This document shows, piece by piece, positions 27,102 through 35,152 of a stretch of DNA of 52,066 bases (the stretch's first letter is position 1; every line of letters starts with the position of its first letter). The stretch lies in contig JAUSES010000063.1 in the NCBI GenBank assembly GCA_030649835.1, positions 1 through 52,066 on the forward strand, read 5' to 3'. The notes under the pieces are model-generated. The model saw only the letters and a list, made by a program, of their open reading frames with translations. It was not told the origin of the DNA and made no database searches. The stretch comes from a bacterium (lineage in GTDB: Bacteria > Patescibacteriota > Minisyncoccia > Phycocordibacterales > UBA1550). The translations under genes and the position numbers were made by a program.

Positions 27102-27269
27102 ATGATTAACATTGTACAGTTGTGTGAGATTGTAAAAAAACGGCAAATGACCAATGCAGAAAAACTGAAATATCAAAAGCTCTTGCGTGATGCTGAGAAA
27201 AGATTCGCTAAAAAATCTGCAGAAAGAAAGCCCGATGGGGCTTTTATGAGGAGGACCTATCCGCTTTAA
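27102..27269 (+). CDS. Hypothetical small basic protein, 55 aa
   Basis: Family not recognised. It reads MINIVQLCEIVKKRQMTNAE at the N-terminus, then a lysine/arginine-rich helix (KYQKLLRDAEKRFAKK), and ends FMRRTYPL. ATG 27102 is preceded by ATAAGGAGAA, and a strong terminator follows 11 nt after the stop. It is the second member of a pair of small, independently terminated genes. Net basic charge would suit nucleic-acid or ribosome binding, but this is only inference. Confidence 0.6.
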   Translation: MINIVQLCEIVKKRQMTNAEKLKYQKLLRDAEKRFAKKSAERKPDGAFMRRTYPL

Positions 27270-27280
27270 CTAAAATGAAA

Positions 27281-27316
27281 GGCGGTCACGTAACACACGT
27301 GACCGCCCTTTTTTTA
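27281..27316. terminator. Terminator, usable from both sides
   Basis: An 11-bp stem GGCGGTCACGT / ACGTGACCGCC followed by seven T on the plus strand; on the minus strand it overlaps the end of the SLOG gene and is followed by TTTCATTTT. Confidence 0.85.
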
Positions 27317-27820
27317 TATTTCGTATTTTTTGTGGTGAGTTGTCGGGAGACCTGCCTTTGCAGATTTATCAATGGTATCTTGTGTCCCAGTGCTCTCGTT
27401 TACTTGAAATGCGTGCACCTCGTCTGAATACATCACCTCTTGGTCGTGACGTAGGTTGTAGTGCTCTTGCGTTATTGTTTTGTATGGCATTTCTAAAAGG
27501 CTTGCAGGGTTTATTTTTTTGATATGTTTTAAAATAGTAGCAAGATTGTCGATTTCTTTTTGAGTGATGGGCTCATGGCACCAGTTAGTGACGTAGTCTT
27601 CAATGTAGTTTTCAAGGCGAGCGGGAATAATAACGCGAAGGTGTGAAGCGGTAGGATTTACCTTAAGCACTTCGTCCATCGCGAAATAGTCTACTCCTGT
27701 TGCCCCCCCCGTGAGCACGCCATCGCCACGTGTGACAACTTCGCGCGCAGCTTTGCGTACATCTTGCTCAACGTCAGTATTGGTGAGTCTCCATGTACCA
27801 GTGAATAGTATCCATTTCAT
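27314..27820 (-). CDS. SLOG/DprA-like Rossmann-fold protein
   Basis: The 168-residue soluble protein has an N-terminal SLOG-type fold: ILFTGTWRLTNTDVEQDVRKAARE and the nucleotide-binding GDGVLTGGATGVDYFAMDEVL, then LRVIIPARLENYIEDY. SLOG domains bind nucleotides or nucleic acids and occur in stress and defence contexts. The C-terminal third (PYKTITQEHYNLRHDQEVMYSDEVHAFQVNESTGTQDTIDKS) may bind a ligand on the same fold. Its minus-strand -10 box (TAGTAT, 27835-27830) faces the promoter of the methyltransferase gene in a 42-bp divergent spacer. Confidence 0.75.
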   Translation of the reverse strand: MKWILFTGTWRLTNTDVEQDVRKAAREVVTRGDGVLTGGATGVDYFAMDEVLKVNPTASHLRVIIPARLENYIEDYVTNWCHEPITQKEIDNLATILKHIKKINPASLLEMPYKTITQEHYNLRHDQEVMYSDEVHAFQVNESTGTQDTIDKSAKAGLPTTHHKKYEI

Positions 27821-27862
27821 AGAGCCACAATACTACAATTTCGTGCTACAATCAAATCCAAT
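27821..27862. promoter_or_regulatory. Compact divergent promoter region
   Basis: The minus-strand -10 TAGTAT (27835-27830) ends 9 nt before ATG 27820. The plus-strand TGC-TACAAT (27847-27852) ends 10 nt before ATG 27863. Both transcripts would be nearly leaderless, and each promoter's upstream region lies in the other gene. Confidence 0.55.
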
Positions 27863-28687
27863 ATGGCAGAAAAACCTAATAAACAACCAATAGCTAGGAA
27901 AAAGACAACCTCGTGGGGAGGCGTGGCGCATTGGTATGACAAGTTGCTTGCAGATGAGGACACGTACCAAGCGCGAGTAATACTCCCCAATCTACTTAGG
28001 GCAATGAGTGATAAGAAAGGCTCGCCCGCAGAAACTTTTGAAGGAAAAAGTTTGGCGGGGGAGAAAGTGCTCGACCTCGCATGTGGGCAGGGGTTTTTCA
28101 CACAGGCGTTTTTTCAGGAAGGGGCAAAAGCGACGGGGGTAGATCTGGGAAAACAGCTCATACTTATAGCAAAGAAAAATTCCCCAAAAGAGATAGAATA
28201 CTTTGCGCAGTCGGCAGAAGACCTCTCGCTCTTTGAAGATGCTTCATTTGAGAAAATTTCAATTGTGCTCGCAATTCAAAACATTGATGCCCCACACAAA
28301 GTTTTTAAAGAATGCGCGCGCGTGCTTGTCCCCGGTGGCAAGCTTTTCATAGTGCTCAACCACCCTGCTTTCCGTATTCCAAAAGCGAGCGCATGGGGGT
28401 TTGATGAGGAAACCAAGTCACAGTATCGCCGTATCGAGAGCTATATGTCAGAATCAAAAGTGGAAATAGAGATGAATCCAAGCAAAAGGGACACGAAGAC
28501 CACGCTCTCATTCCACCGTCCTCTTCAGTACTATTTTAAAACACTAGCGAACAGTGGCTTTGCGGTTGGGCGTCTTGAGGAGTGGCTTTCACACAGAGAG
28601 AGTGAGCTTGGCCCACGAAAGAACGCCGAGGACAAAGCGCGCAAGGAAATCCCGATGTTTCTTTTTCTTGAGGCATTCAAGAAATAA
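27863..28687 (+). CDS. Class I SAM-dependent methyltransferase
   Basis: The 274-residue protein has the seven-strand methyltransferase fold: motif I VLDLACGQGFFTQAFFQ, motif II TGVDLGKQLI, EYFAQSAEDLSLFEDASFEKISIVLAIQNI and LVPGGKLFIVLNHPAFRIP. The N-terminus (WGGVAHWYDKLLADEDTYQ) resembles small-molecule methyltransferases of the UbiE/BioC kind. The substrate cannot be told. It starts at ATG 27863 with a -10 box 10 nt upstream. The CAP gene follows after 5 nt. Confidence 0.85.
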   Translation: MAEKPNKQPIARKKTTSWGGVAHWYDKLLADEDTYQARVILPNLLRAMSDKKGSPAETFEGKSLAGEKVLDLACGQGFFTQAFFQEGAKATGVDLGKQLILIAKKNSPKEIEYFAQSAEDLSLFEDASFEKISIVLAIQNIDAPHKVFKECARVLVPGGKLFIVLNHPAFRIPKASAWGFDEETKSQYRRIESYMSESKVEIEMNPSKRDTKTTLSFHRPLQYYFKTLANSGFAVGRLEEWLSHRESELGPRKNAEDKARKEIPMFLFLEAFKK

Positions 28688-28692
28688 GTAAT

Positions 28693-29646
28693 ATGCTAAA
28701 AAAACTCCCGATAATTTTTGTAGGACTTCTCACTATCGCGAGTGTGGGGCTACTTTTGTATCCATTTTTTCGGGAGATAGATGAACCACAGAACGTCACG
28801 CAAGGAGTTTCAAAGAAAGTAATTCCCGCACAGACTCCACCAAAAAAAGTAGTCGCTAAAACGACTGCACCAGTAAAATCAAATACCACGGTAGTACAAA
28901 AGGCTGTAAGCACGGAGAAAGAAGTTGTTGCGCCGGGGCCACTGCGGGCGACAACTCCGCCACAGAGCAACTCAGCACTCACTGTTTCTGGAATCATAGA
29001 ACATACAAATATTGAACGTGCGCAAAACGGGGGACTCTCGCCACTCACTGAAAATTATTTACTTGACCGCGATGCACAGATGAAAGTGGATGATATGTTT
29101 GCGAAGCAATATTTTGAACACGTATCACCGTCGGGTGTGGGACCTTCAGATTTGGCACAGGCAGTGGGGTACGGCTATGTGGTGGTGGGGGAGAACCTTG
29201 CGCTTGGGGATTTTAATGGTGACCTCGGTGTGGTAACGGCGTGGATGAATAGCCCTGGGCACCGCGCTAATATTTTGAAACCACAGTATCGGGAGATCGG
29301 TGTTGCGGTGGGGCGGGGAATGTACGAAGGTCGCATGACATGGCTTGCGGTGCAAAGTTTTGGTGTGCCACTTTCTGCATGTCCTTCAAGTGATGCAAAC
29401 CTGAAAGCACAGATAGATGCAAACAATACCAGCATCACGAGTATGCGCGCGGCGCTTGATGCAAAAAAAGCACAGCTAGATAGTACCCCCACAAATGACC
29501 CAAACTACAACACTTACGTTAACGAATATAATGCAATGTTGCCAGACTACAACAGTTTAGTAGAGACAAACCGCGCAAATGTCACCACCTACAACGCCGG
29601 CGTGCAGGCATTCAATGCGTGCATCGCAGAGGCGAGCGGACACTAA
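28693..29646 (+). CDS. Membrane-anchored CAP/SCP domain protein
   Basis: The 317-residue protein has an N-terminal membrane anchor (LPIIFVGLLTIASVGLLLYPFF), a Pro/Thr/Lys-rich linker (to about residue 95), and a CAP domain: EHTNIERAQNGGLSPL, KQYFEHVSPSGVGPSDL, VGENLALGDF and WMNSPGHRANILKPQYREIGVAV. A C-terminal helical region (NTSITSMRAALDAKKAQLD) follows. Bacterial CAP (CsgA/YkwD-like) proteins are secreted and of unclear function; roles in wall or surface attachment have been proposed. It is transcribed with the methyltransferase. Confidence 0.88.
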   Translation: MLKKLPIIFVGLLTIASVGLLLYPFFREIDEPQNVTQGVSKKVIPAQTPPKKVVAKTTAPVKSNTTVVQKAVSTEKEVVAPGPLRATTPPQSNSALTVSGIIEHTNIERAQNGGLSPLTENYLLDRDAQMKVDDMFAKQYFEHVSPSGVGPSDLAQAVGYGYVVVGENLALGDFNGDLGVVTAWMNSPGHRANILKPQYREIGVAVGRGMYEGRMTWLAVQSFGVPLSACPSSDANLKAQIDANNTSITSMRAALDAKKAQLDSTPTNDPNYNTYVNEYNAMLPDYNSLVETNRANVTTYNAGVQAFNACIAEASGH

Positions 29647-29670
29647 TTTATATTTGTCTAAACTAATTCA

Positions 29671-29791
29671 CCTATACACGTATAATTTACTATTCTCAAA
29701 CGAGCGAGCGAAACACAAACGTGGAGTTTGTATTTCCGAGCGAGTGCTGAGAATATTGTACCCAGTTATATAGACCAAATACGTGTATAGG
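29671..29791. repeat. Nested palindrome between the CAP gene and the 74-aa gene
   Basis: The outer arms CCTATACACGTA (29671-29682) and TACGTGTATAGG (29780-29791) are perfect. Inner pairs ATTCTCA / TGAGAAT and ACAAAC / GTTTGT and a repeated CGAGCGAG motif are nested inside. Confidence 0.8.
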
Positions 29792-29848
29792 CGGTATCCA
29801 ACATTTTTTTGTTTGCTAGAAAAGGGAATTTCTGATAAAGTCATACCT

Positions 29849-30073
29849 ATGATAAAAGAATTTTTACTAAAACAAGTTATAAAAAGACAGCTCAAAGGGG
29901 TGCCAGAGGCTGAGGTAGACCGCATTTTGGCCATTGTTGAAAAGAACCCAGACCTATTTAAAAAAATTGGTGATGAGATAAAAGCAAAAGTAAAGAGTGG
30001 TCGCTCTGAGCAAGCAGCTTCTATGGAAGTGATGCGGGCGCATCAGGGCGAGCTCCAGAAAGTTTTGAAATAA
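29849..30073 (+). CDS. Hypothetical protein, 74 aa
   Basis: Family not recognised. It is a small helical basic protein: MIKEFLLKQVIKRQLKGVPEAEVDRILAIVEKNPDLFKKIGDEIKAKVKSG. The ATG at 29849 is chosen because the in-frame GTG 29783 lies within the nested palindrome. It precedes the coiled-coil protein by 30 nt, and the two may form a unit. Confidence 0.55.
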   Translation: MIKEFLLKQVIKRQLKGVPEAEVDRILAIVEKNPDLFKKIGDEIKAKVKSGRSEQAASMEVMRAHQGELQKVLK

Positions 30074-30103
30074 TTGTATATTTAAGGTAATATTGACCTA
30101 ATT

Positions 30104-30529
30104 ATGGAAACTAAAGATTTTCAAAAAATGCTTGATGGGCAAGCACAACAGATTGAACGCTACATGGGCGTTTTGAAGGAGGATTTTGAAAGCCAATTAA
30201 AGGGAGTTGCTGATGCTGTGGTTATGACACGAGATGTTCTTGAGAAAAGACTGGATACACATACGGAAATGATCGGCAATCTCATGGAAGATATGGCAGT
30301 AGTAAAATCAGACGTCAGTAATCTTAAGGAAGATATGGCAGTAGTAAAATCAGACGTCAGTAATCTCATGGAGGATATGGCGATAGTAAAAGCGGACGTC
30401 GCCAGTCTCACGGAGGATATGGCCGTGGTAAAATCAGATGTCGGAGACATTAAAGATGAAATAAAAAGAAAGGTTGATTATGAAGAGTTTGTCTCCCTTA
30501 AAACAAAATTTGAAAAAGCAATGGCTTAA
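30104..30529 (+). CDS. Coiled-coil protein with 14-residue tandem repeats, 141 aa
   Basis: The soluble, fully helical protein contains four tandem copies of a 14-residue unit, EDMAVVKSDVSNL(K/M), encoded by 42-bp DNA repeats from 30287 to about 30454; the first two units are almost identical in DNA. Heptad-like spacing of V, M, I and L indicates a long coiled coil. Repeat number probably varies among strains. No enzymatic motif is present. Scaffold or tether roles are possible, but function is unknown. Confidence 0.7.
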   Translation: METKDFQKMLDGQAQQIERYMGVLKEDFESQLKGVADAVVMTRDVLEKRLDTHTEMIGNLMEDMAVVKSDVSNLKEDMAVVKSDVSNLMEDMAIVKADVASLTEDMAVVKSDVGDIKDEIKRKVDYEEFVSLKTKFEKAMA

Positions 30530-30600
30530 ATGTTTAGAAGAAAGCTTTGCATGAAATTGTATTCCTAATGGCTAAACCCTAACACCCAACACCTATTCCC

Positions 30601-31752
30601 ATGGCTCTCGCAATCGGCATCGTCGGTCTCCCCAACGTGGGCAAGTCGACTCTATTTAACGCATTAACGAAGAAATCCGTCCCAGCGGAGAATTACCCGT
30701 TTTGCACTATTGACCCATCCGTGGGTGTTGTTGCTGTGCCTGACGAGCGCTTACACAAGCTCGCAGACTTTTCAAAAACACAAAAGACAATCCCCGCAGC
30801 GGTGGAGTTTGTGGACATTGCAGGTCTTGTAAAAGGCGCAAGCGAGGGGGAGGGTCTAGGCAATCAGTTTCTTTCAAACATTCGCGAGACGGATGCCATT
30901 GCGGAGGTAGTACGTATTTTTGAAGATGACAATGTGATACATGTGCATGGCAAAGTGGATCCAGTGTCTGATATTGAAACTATTAACCTTGAGCTTATTC
31001 TTGCCGATGAACAAACAGTAACGAAGCGTCTCGTTAACATTGAAAAAGAGGTGAAGAGGGGAGACAAGGCTGCAGGAAAAGAAAAGGAGATCCTCCTGAG
31101 AATCGCAGAGGCATTAGCGCAAGGGAAACTTGCTCACGGAGTCCATTTAACGGAGGAAGAAGCGCCTATGGTGCGGAGTCTGCACCTCCTCACAATGAAA
31201 CCTATTTTGTATGTATTAAATAAAAAAGCTGGCGGAAAAAATTTGGACGAGATTTACCCCGTTAGAGGCCCCGAGGGCTCGCAGGGAGCACCCGCCTCTA
31301 ACGGGGCGGGGGACGTACGATTTGAAAAACTCCTTGAATACCTTAAAACTCTCAAGGCTCATTATGTCATTGTAGATGCAGGTGTGGAGCAGGAGCTCGC
31401 TGCCTTCGAGGGTGAAGAAAAAGAAATGTTCCGTACAGAGCTCGGTTCCAAAAAAGACGGCATCAATGACCTCATCACCAAAGGTTACGAAATGCTTGGT
31501 CTTGAAACATATTTTACAACAGGAGAAAAAGAAACCCGTGCATGGACAATAAAAAAAGGAAGCACCGCGCCGGTAGCAGGTATGGCAATCCACACCGACT
31601 TCAAAGATAAATTCATTCGCGCAGAAGTGATTTTCTGGAAGGACCTGCTCGATGCCGGTTCTTTTGCAAATGCGAAGGAGAAGGGGATGTTGAGGATAGA
31701 AGGGAAGGAGTATGTTGTCCGCGACGGCGATGTGATTGAGTTTAGAGTGTAA
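30601..31752 (+). CDS. ychF: Redox-/ribosome-associated GTPase YchF (Obg family) with in-frame repeat insertion
   Basis: The 383-residue Obg-family ATPase/GTPase binds ribosomes and is nearly universal. The P-loop is GLPNVGKST (9-17), the switch II region is [22 protein letters not shown], and the G4-like position is YVLNKKAG. The C-terminal TGS domain begins near [20 protein letters not shown]. The usual length is about 363 residues; the excess corresponds to residues 219-237 ([19 protein letters not shown]). These are encoded by a 50-bp palindrome (31257-31306) of the CCCGTTAG family. ATG 30601 lies next to a C/A-rich CCCTAACACCCAACACCT leader and no Shine-Dalgarno. Confidence 0.96.
   Translation: MALAIGIVGLPNVGKSTLFNALTKKSVPAENYPFCTIDPSVGVVAVPDERLHKLADFSKTQKTIPAAVEFVDIAGLVKGASEGEGLGNQFLSNIRETDAIAEVVRIFEDDNVIHVHGKVDPVSDIETINLELILADEQTVTKRLVNIEKEVKRGDKAAGKEKEILLRIAEALAQGKLAHGVHLTEEEAPMVRSLHLLTMKPILYVLNKKAGGKNLDEIYPVRGPEGSQGAPASNGAGDVRFEKLLEYLKTLKAHYVIVDAGVEQELAAFEGEEKEMFRTELGSKKDGINDLITKGYEMLGLETYFTTGEKETRAWTIKKGSTAPVAGMAIHTDFKDKFIRAEVIFWKDLLDAGSFANAKEKGMLRIEGKEYVVRDGDVIEFRV
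31257..31306. repeat. CCCGTTAG palindrome inside the ychF coding sequence
   Basis: Arms CCCCGTTAGAGGC (31257-31269) and GCCTCTAACGGGG (31294-31306) are perfectly complementary over 13 bp with a 24-bp centre. The arm sequence is that of the leaders before atpH, atpA and mgtC. The insertion keeps the frame and encodes a Gly/Pro/Ala-rich loop. Confidence 0.9.
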
Positions 31753-31758
31753 GTATTG

Positions 31759-31764
31759 TATAAT
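31759..31764 (+). promoter_or_regulatory. -10 box of the 107-aa membrane protein gene
   Basis: TATAAT ends 7 nt before ATG 31772; leaderless arrangement. Confidence 0.55.
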
Positions 31765-31771
31765 CTAGCAC

Positions 31772-32095
31772 ATGAATCGTTCATATTTAATAGGTGGCTT
31801 GTTTATTGTTGTTTATGTGTATTGGATGACAATTGGAGGAACGATTTTTGTTTTGTTCGGGAGGTGTATGATTATTTCTGGGATCGTCTATTTTTTGTGT
31901 TCATTTAGTTCTGCATTTTCTAATAATTACATAAAAACTTCATTAGGTTTGAATTTGGTCTACCTTATTACTTTACCCATTCTTATTTTTCTTGTTAATA
32001 TTAACCAACTAGTTCTTTTTAGCTCGGCTCTCCTATTCATCGGAATCATCAAAGGTTTTTTTAATTTATCAAAACCACACAGTATTGTTTCATAA
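31772..32095 (+). CDS. Small hypothetical membrane protein, 107 aa
   Basis: Family not recognised. Four hydrophobic segments fill most of the protein (SYLIGGLFIVVYVYWMTIG, FVLFGRCMIISGIVYFLCSF, LGLNLVYLITLPILIFLV, LVLFSSALLFIGIIKGFF). No charged residues that suggest transport are evident. It has its own leaderless promoter and stands between ychF and the toxin-antitoxin pair. Confidence 0.6.
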   Translation: MNRSYLIGGLFIVVYVYWMTIGGTIFVLFGRCMIISGIVYFLCSFSSAFSNNYIKTSLGLNLVYLITLPILIFLVNINQLVLFSSALLFIGIIKGFFNLSKPHSIVS

Positions 32096-32097
32096 AT

Positions 32098-32125
32098 TTG
32101 ACAAACGGCACACTTTTGATACACT
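32098..32125 (+). promoter_or_regulatory. Toxin-antitoxin promoter
   Basis: TTGACA (32098-32103), a 16-nt spacer and TGA-TACACT (-10 at 32120-32125). ATG 32132 lies 6 nt after the -10 box, so the antitoxin mRNA is predicted to be leaderless. Confidence 0.75.
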
Positions 32126-32131
32126 AACTAC

Positions 32132-32356
32132 ATGACTACCACAAAACGAAGATTGAACATAACACTTGCGCCTGAGGTTGAAAAAATCATAACCGCGATT
32201 GCGAAGCGTGACCGCGTGCCCGAAGCGACTAAAATCAGTGAGCTTTTGAACATATCGCTCGCCATGGAGGAAGACAGAGCCTTTTCTTTACTTGGAGAGA
32301 GTAGATTAAAGGATAAAGGTAAAATGCTCACTCACGCCCAAGTGTGGGGTAAATAG
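32132..32356 (+). CDS. Type II antitoxin
   Basis: The 74-residue protein begins with TKRRLNITLAPEVEKIITAIAKRDRVPEATKISELLNISL, a beta strand and two helices that suit a ribbon-helix-helix or related DNA-binding fold. The C-terminal tail would wrap the toxin. It lies 3 nt before a RelE/ParE-like toxin gene and is expected to repress the shared promoter. The family assignment rests mainly on context. Confidence 0.75.
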   Translation: MTTTKRRLNITLAPEVEKIITAIAKRDRVPEATKISELLNISLAMEEDRAFSLLGESRLKDKGKMLTHAQVWGK

Positions 32357-32359
32357 AAT

Positions 32360-32629
32360 ATGTTCGAAATATCCTACCATAAAAAAGTAGCAGATGATGT
32401 TTCTGTTATTTCGTTATCGAACAAAAATGCGATAAGAAAGGCAATAGAAGAAAGGCTCACGACTGCCCCAGAATTTTTCGGCAAACCCCTCCAGTTTTCA
32501 TTGTCAGGGCTTCGAAGTTTACGGATGGGGGATTATCGTGTTATTTTTCAAATAAAGAAAAAAGAAGTGTTTATATTTTTGATCTCCCATCGATCTGTGG
32601 TGTATAAGTTGATAAATAATCGAATCTAG
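32360..32629 (+). CDS. RelE/ParE-superfamily toxin
   Basis: The 89-residue protein has the RelE/ParE pattern: EISYHKKVADDVSVI at the N-terminus, an AIEERLTTAPEFFGKPL helix, and the strand LRSLRMGDYRVIFQI followed by KEVFIFLISHRSVVYK. The conserved L-R-x-G-x-Y-R-V core is intact and H is present near the C-terminus. RelE-type toxins cut mRNA on ribosomes. It is co-transcribed with the antitoxin. Confidence 0.85.
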   Translation: MFEISYHKKVADDVSVISLSNKNAIRKAIEERLTTAPEFFGKPLQFSLSGLRSLRMGDYRVIFQIKKKEVFIFLISHRSVVYKLINNRI

Positions 32630-32711
32630 TAAAATAAAAAACTGTACAAACACATCGTATCTGGCACAATTTTAGACACGGAGGGTTAGACAAAAATAGT
32701 TAGTGACATGA

Positions 32712-32717
32712 TATAAT
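32712..32717 (+). promoter_or_regulatory. -10 box of the LysE-family gene
   Basis: TATAAT ends 10 nt before ATG 32728. Confidence 0.5.
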
Positions 32718-32727
32718 AATTCAATAC

Positions 32728-33354
32728 ATGGAATATTTAGCGTTAATTGGTACAGTAACTATGGTTCACTTATTGGCGGTTATAAGCCCAGGGCCTGATT
32801 TTATTATTGCTGTAAAAAATTCCCTTTCATATTCACGAAAAACAGGAATATGGACATCCGTTGGATTTGCAATGGGTATTTCTGTACATATTTTCTATTG
32901 CGTTGCTGGACTAGCGGTTCTTATTTCACAGTCAATTTTGCTGTTCAATATTATAAAATTAATTGGAGCGGGATACTTAATTTACCTTGGTGTAAAAGCC
33001 GTTCTTTCAAAATCAACAAAAATTGAGATTGAATCCCTAAAACAAAAAAATGATATATCAGCACTTGAGGCAGTCAAAATTGGGTTTCTTACAAACGTGC
33101 TCAACCCAAAAGCAACCTTGTTTTTCTTGAGTTTGTTTACGCTCGTAATTTCTCCAAATGTACCAAAAGTTGTACTTGTAGTTTTAAGCATAATAATGAT
33201 CGTAAATACTGCAATTTGGTTTTCTTTGGTAGCACTATTTTTCACCCAAAAGAAAGTGGTTTCTGTTTTTAGCAAGTTTCAAGGTATTTTTAATAAAATT
33301 TTTGGGAGTCTTTTAATTGCCCTAGGGATAAAAATAGCACTTAGTCAGAAATAA
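32728..33354 (+). CDS. LysE/RhtB-family transporter
   Basis: The 208-residue membrane protein has six hydrophobic segments. The family signature near the N-terminus is LLAVISPGPDFIIAVKNSLSYSRKTGIWTSVGFAMGI, with the second motif IGFLTNVLNPKATLFFLSLF. LysE/RhtB proteins export amino acids (lysine, homoserine, threonine). The substrate is unknown. It has its own leaderless-type promoter. Confidence 0.9.
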   Translation: MEYLALIGTVTMVHLLAVISPGPDFIIAVKNSLSYSRKTGIWTSVGFAMGISVHIFYCVAGLAVLISQSILLFNIIKLIGAGYLIYLGVKAVLSKSTKIEIESLKQKNDISALEAVKIGFLTNVLNPKATLFFLSLFTLVISPNVPKVVLVVLSIIMIVNTAIWFSLVALFFTQKKVVSVFSKFQGIFNKIFGSLLIALGIKIALSQK

Positions 33355-33355
33355 T

Positions 33356-33404
33356 TTAAAACCTAAACAGATTGTAGGTTTTTAAATAAGGTGATAGGGT
33401 TTAG
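33356..33404 (+). promoter_or_regulatory. Cupin-gene leader with alternative hairpins
   Basis: AAAACCTAAAC near 33357 can pair with AGGTTTTT in the middle, or through CCTAAAC with GTTTAGG that ends 3 nt before ATG 33408. The two pairings exclude each other. Confidence 0.4.
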
Positions 33405-33407
33405 GAA

Positions 33408-33683
33408 ATGAACAGCAAGGAAATTTTAAAATCTGAAGGGTTTGCTAATGTGTATGAATGGCACGATGAACCCAATGTTGAGTATTCGAAGCACGAACAC
33501 AAGGGCAAGGTTACGATTTTTGTCATAAAAGGTGACGTGACTTTTATCTTTAAAAATGGGGAGGAAAAGATAATATGCTCAGGCGAGCGCCTCGATGTTC
33601 CTATTGGGATTGAGCACTCCGCGATTATTGGGCCTAAGGGGTGCGATTATGTTGTCGGTGAAATGATAAAAGGAGATTCATAG
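33408..33683 (+). CDS. Small cupin-domain protein
   Basis: The 91-residue single cupin has motif 1 as EYSKHEHKGKVTIFVIKGDVTF (two histidines and G) and motif 2 as GERLDVPIGIEHSAIIGPKG (P, H). Metal binding is thus plausible. Sugar isomerase, dioxygenase or sensor roles exist in this superfamily, and none can be chosen here. It starts at ATG 33408 after a structured leader and ends before a strong terminator at 33708. Confidence 0.85.
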   Translation: MNSKEILKSEGFANVYEWHDEPNVEYSKHEHKGKVTIFVIKGDVTFIFKNGEEKIICSGERLDVPIGIEHSAIIGPKGCDYVVGEMIKGDS

Positions 33684-33707
33684 GTCATGAAATCAGGAAG
33701 GTCCTTT

Positions 33708-33751
33708 AAAGTAGCAGCCCCTTATTTGCATAAATAAGGGGCTGCTACTTT
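33708..33751. terminator. Long perfect hairpin between convergent genes
   Basis: Twenty-bp perfect arms (AAAGTAGCAGCCCCTTATTT and its inverse, 33732-33751) with loop GCAT. It can act on both the cupin gene and the minus-strand ABC operon. Confidence 0.8.
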
Positions 33752-33771
33752 CCTCAGAGCGAGGTAAATTG

Positions 33772-33849
33772 TTTTTTATGGGGTTGTGAGTGTGTCGACA
33801 CGAACACTTCAGGCTTTTTTAAGCTTCAAAAAAGTCGTACCATAAAAAA
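33772..33849. repeat. Nested palindrome after the ABC permease gene
   Basis: Outer arms TTTTTTATGG (33772-33781) and CCATAAAAAA (33840-33849), with GTGTCGACAC and a CTTTTTTAAG-centred fold inside. Confidence 0.65.
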
Positions 33850-33866
33850 GATTTAGCGAGCGGTAT

Positions 33867-35141
33867 TTACTTCCTCACAAACGCTTCTCTAGGCGACAGT
33901 TTTGAGGCGTTGCGCGCTGGCCAGTAGCCGGAGATGAGGCCGATGCAGGAGGAGAGTACGAGTGTCGCTACCGCAAACCACACGGGGGTAATGAAAAGCG
34001 TGAGCGCCTTGCTCCCGTGGCTTTGAGAAAGGGTGCTCATGGCAAAGTTGATAATGGACCCCGTGCCAATACCTAGCGTGATGCCAGAAATTCCCCCAAG
34101 AAAACCAATCATAAAGGACTCCATAAGAAAAAGATTTTGCACATCGCCGTCTGTGGCGCCGAGGGACTTCATTACGCCCACTTCGTAAATACGCTCAAGG
34201 AACCCCACGATCATGGTGTTGAACATACCGATAGCAGACACAATGAGCGCTGCAGTACCAAACACGAGGAGTACGGTGGTGATGGCGTTGGTGATTTTTT
34301 TCGCATCGCGCACGAGCTGTGCCTTTGCGCTCACAATAAAACCAAACTCGCTTCCTTCGCCACCGAGCGTTTCGGTGAGCACGTCCACGTCGTCGGGGGT
34401 TGCCGCCCTGATCAACATATTTCTAAAAAGCGTGGGCTCTTTTGGTACGGCAGAGTAGGGGAGATAAATAAGCGGAGGTTCCTTTTCGTCGGTAAGAATT
34501 CCTGAGATTAAAATTTTTGAAACTAAGACCTCTTCCGTAGTACCATCTATTTTGGGGTAGTATACTTTTCCACTCACTTCTTTTCCAATGAGGCTCGCGC
34601 GTGGGGTACTGCTTGCGATGCCAAATATTTGAAGCGCTTGCTCAGAAACTATCACCCCAGGCGCCTCTGCGGTAAATACATTTCCAATGTCAGGAGTGAG
34701 GCCTGAAAATTTAAAATACGATGGTTGTACTATTTTTGTATCAATGATTCCCGGAGTCTGTTTGCCATAAGATATTTCACCTGAGTACTCTGCAATAGGC
34801 GTGAGTGCATCTACCCCCGGCAAGGCTTTTATTTTTGCAATCGTTTCTGTATCAATGAGTTTTTTGCTTTCAGGAGTGTAGGAAACATCGAGAGTCAAAA
34901 GTGCGGACTCACCTGAGGTAAGGTTGCCTACCAAAAGGTTTTGAAGTCCGTAGCCGAGCGACACGAGAAAAACAACGGTGCCGATACCCACCGACATACC
35001 GAGCACGGTCAAAATAGTACGCGTAGGTTTAGTGCGAAAAACGCGGAGCGAAAGTTTGAGGAGGTCCCATGCCGAAAGACTATGGTCGGTCTTTACTTCC
35101 AGTTTTTTAGGTGCAGAATAATTGTTTGGGGGTTGTTCCAT
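33867..35141 (-). CDS. MacB/FtsX-type ABC transporter permease
   Basis: The 424-residue protein has four membrane segments: one near the N-terminus (TILTVLGMSVGIGTVVFLVSLGYGLQ) and three at the C-terminus (AITTVLLVFGTAALIVSAIGMFNTMIV, FMIGFLGGISGITLGIGTGSIINF, VWFAVATLVLSSCIGLISGYWPA). A large extracytoplasmic MacB-like domain of about 230 residues lies between. The final WPARNASKLSPREAFVRK is typical of the family. It lies 11 nt after the ABC ATPase gene. Such transporters handle lipids, peptides or lipoproteins, or transmit force; no substrate can be named. Confidence 0.92.
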   Translation of the reverse strand: MEQPPNNYSAPKKLEVKTDHSLSAWDLLKLSLRVFRTKPTRTILTVLGMSVGIGTVVFLVSLGYGLQNLLVGNLTSGESALLTLDVSYTPESKKLIDTETIAKIKALPGVDALTPIAEYSGEISYGKQTPGIIDTKIVQPSYFKFSGLTPDIGNVFTAEAPGVIVSEQALQIFGIASSTPRASLIGKEVSGKVYYPKIDGTTEEVLVSKILISGILTDEKEPPLIYLPYSAVPKEPTLFRNMLIRAATPDDVDVLTETLGGEGSEFGFIVSAKAQLVRDAKKITNAITTVLLVFGTAALIVSAIGMFNTMIVGFLERIYEVGVMKSLGATDGDVQNLFLMESFMIGFLGGISGITLGIGTGSIINFAMSTLSQSHGSKALTLFITPVWFAVATLVLSSCIGLISGYWPARNASKLSPREAFVRK

Positions 35142-35152
35142 TTTTTATATTT

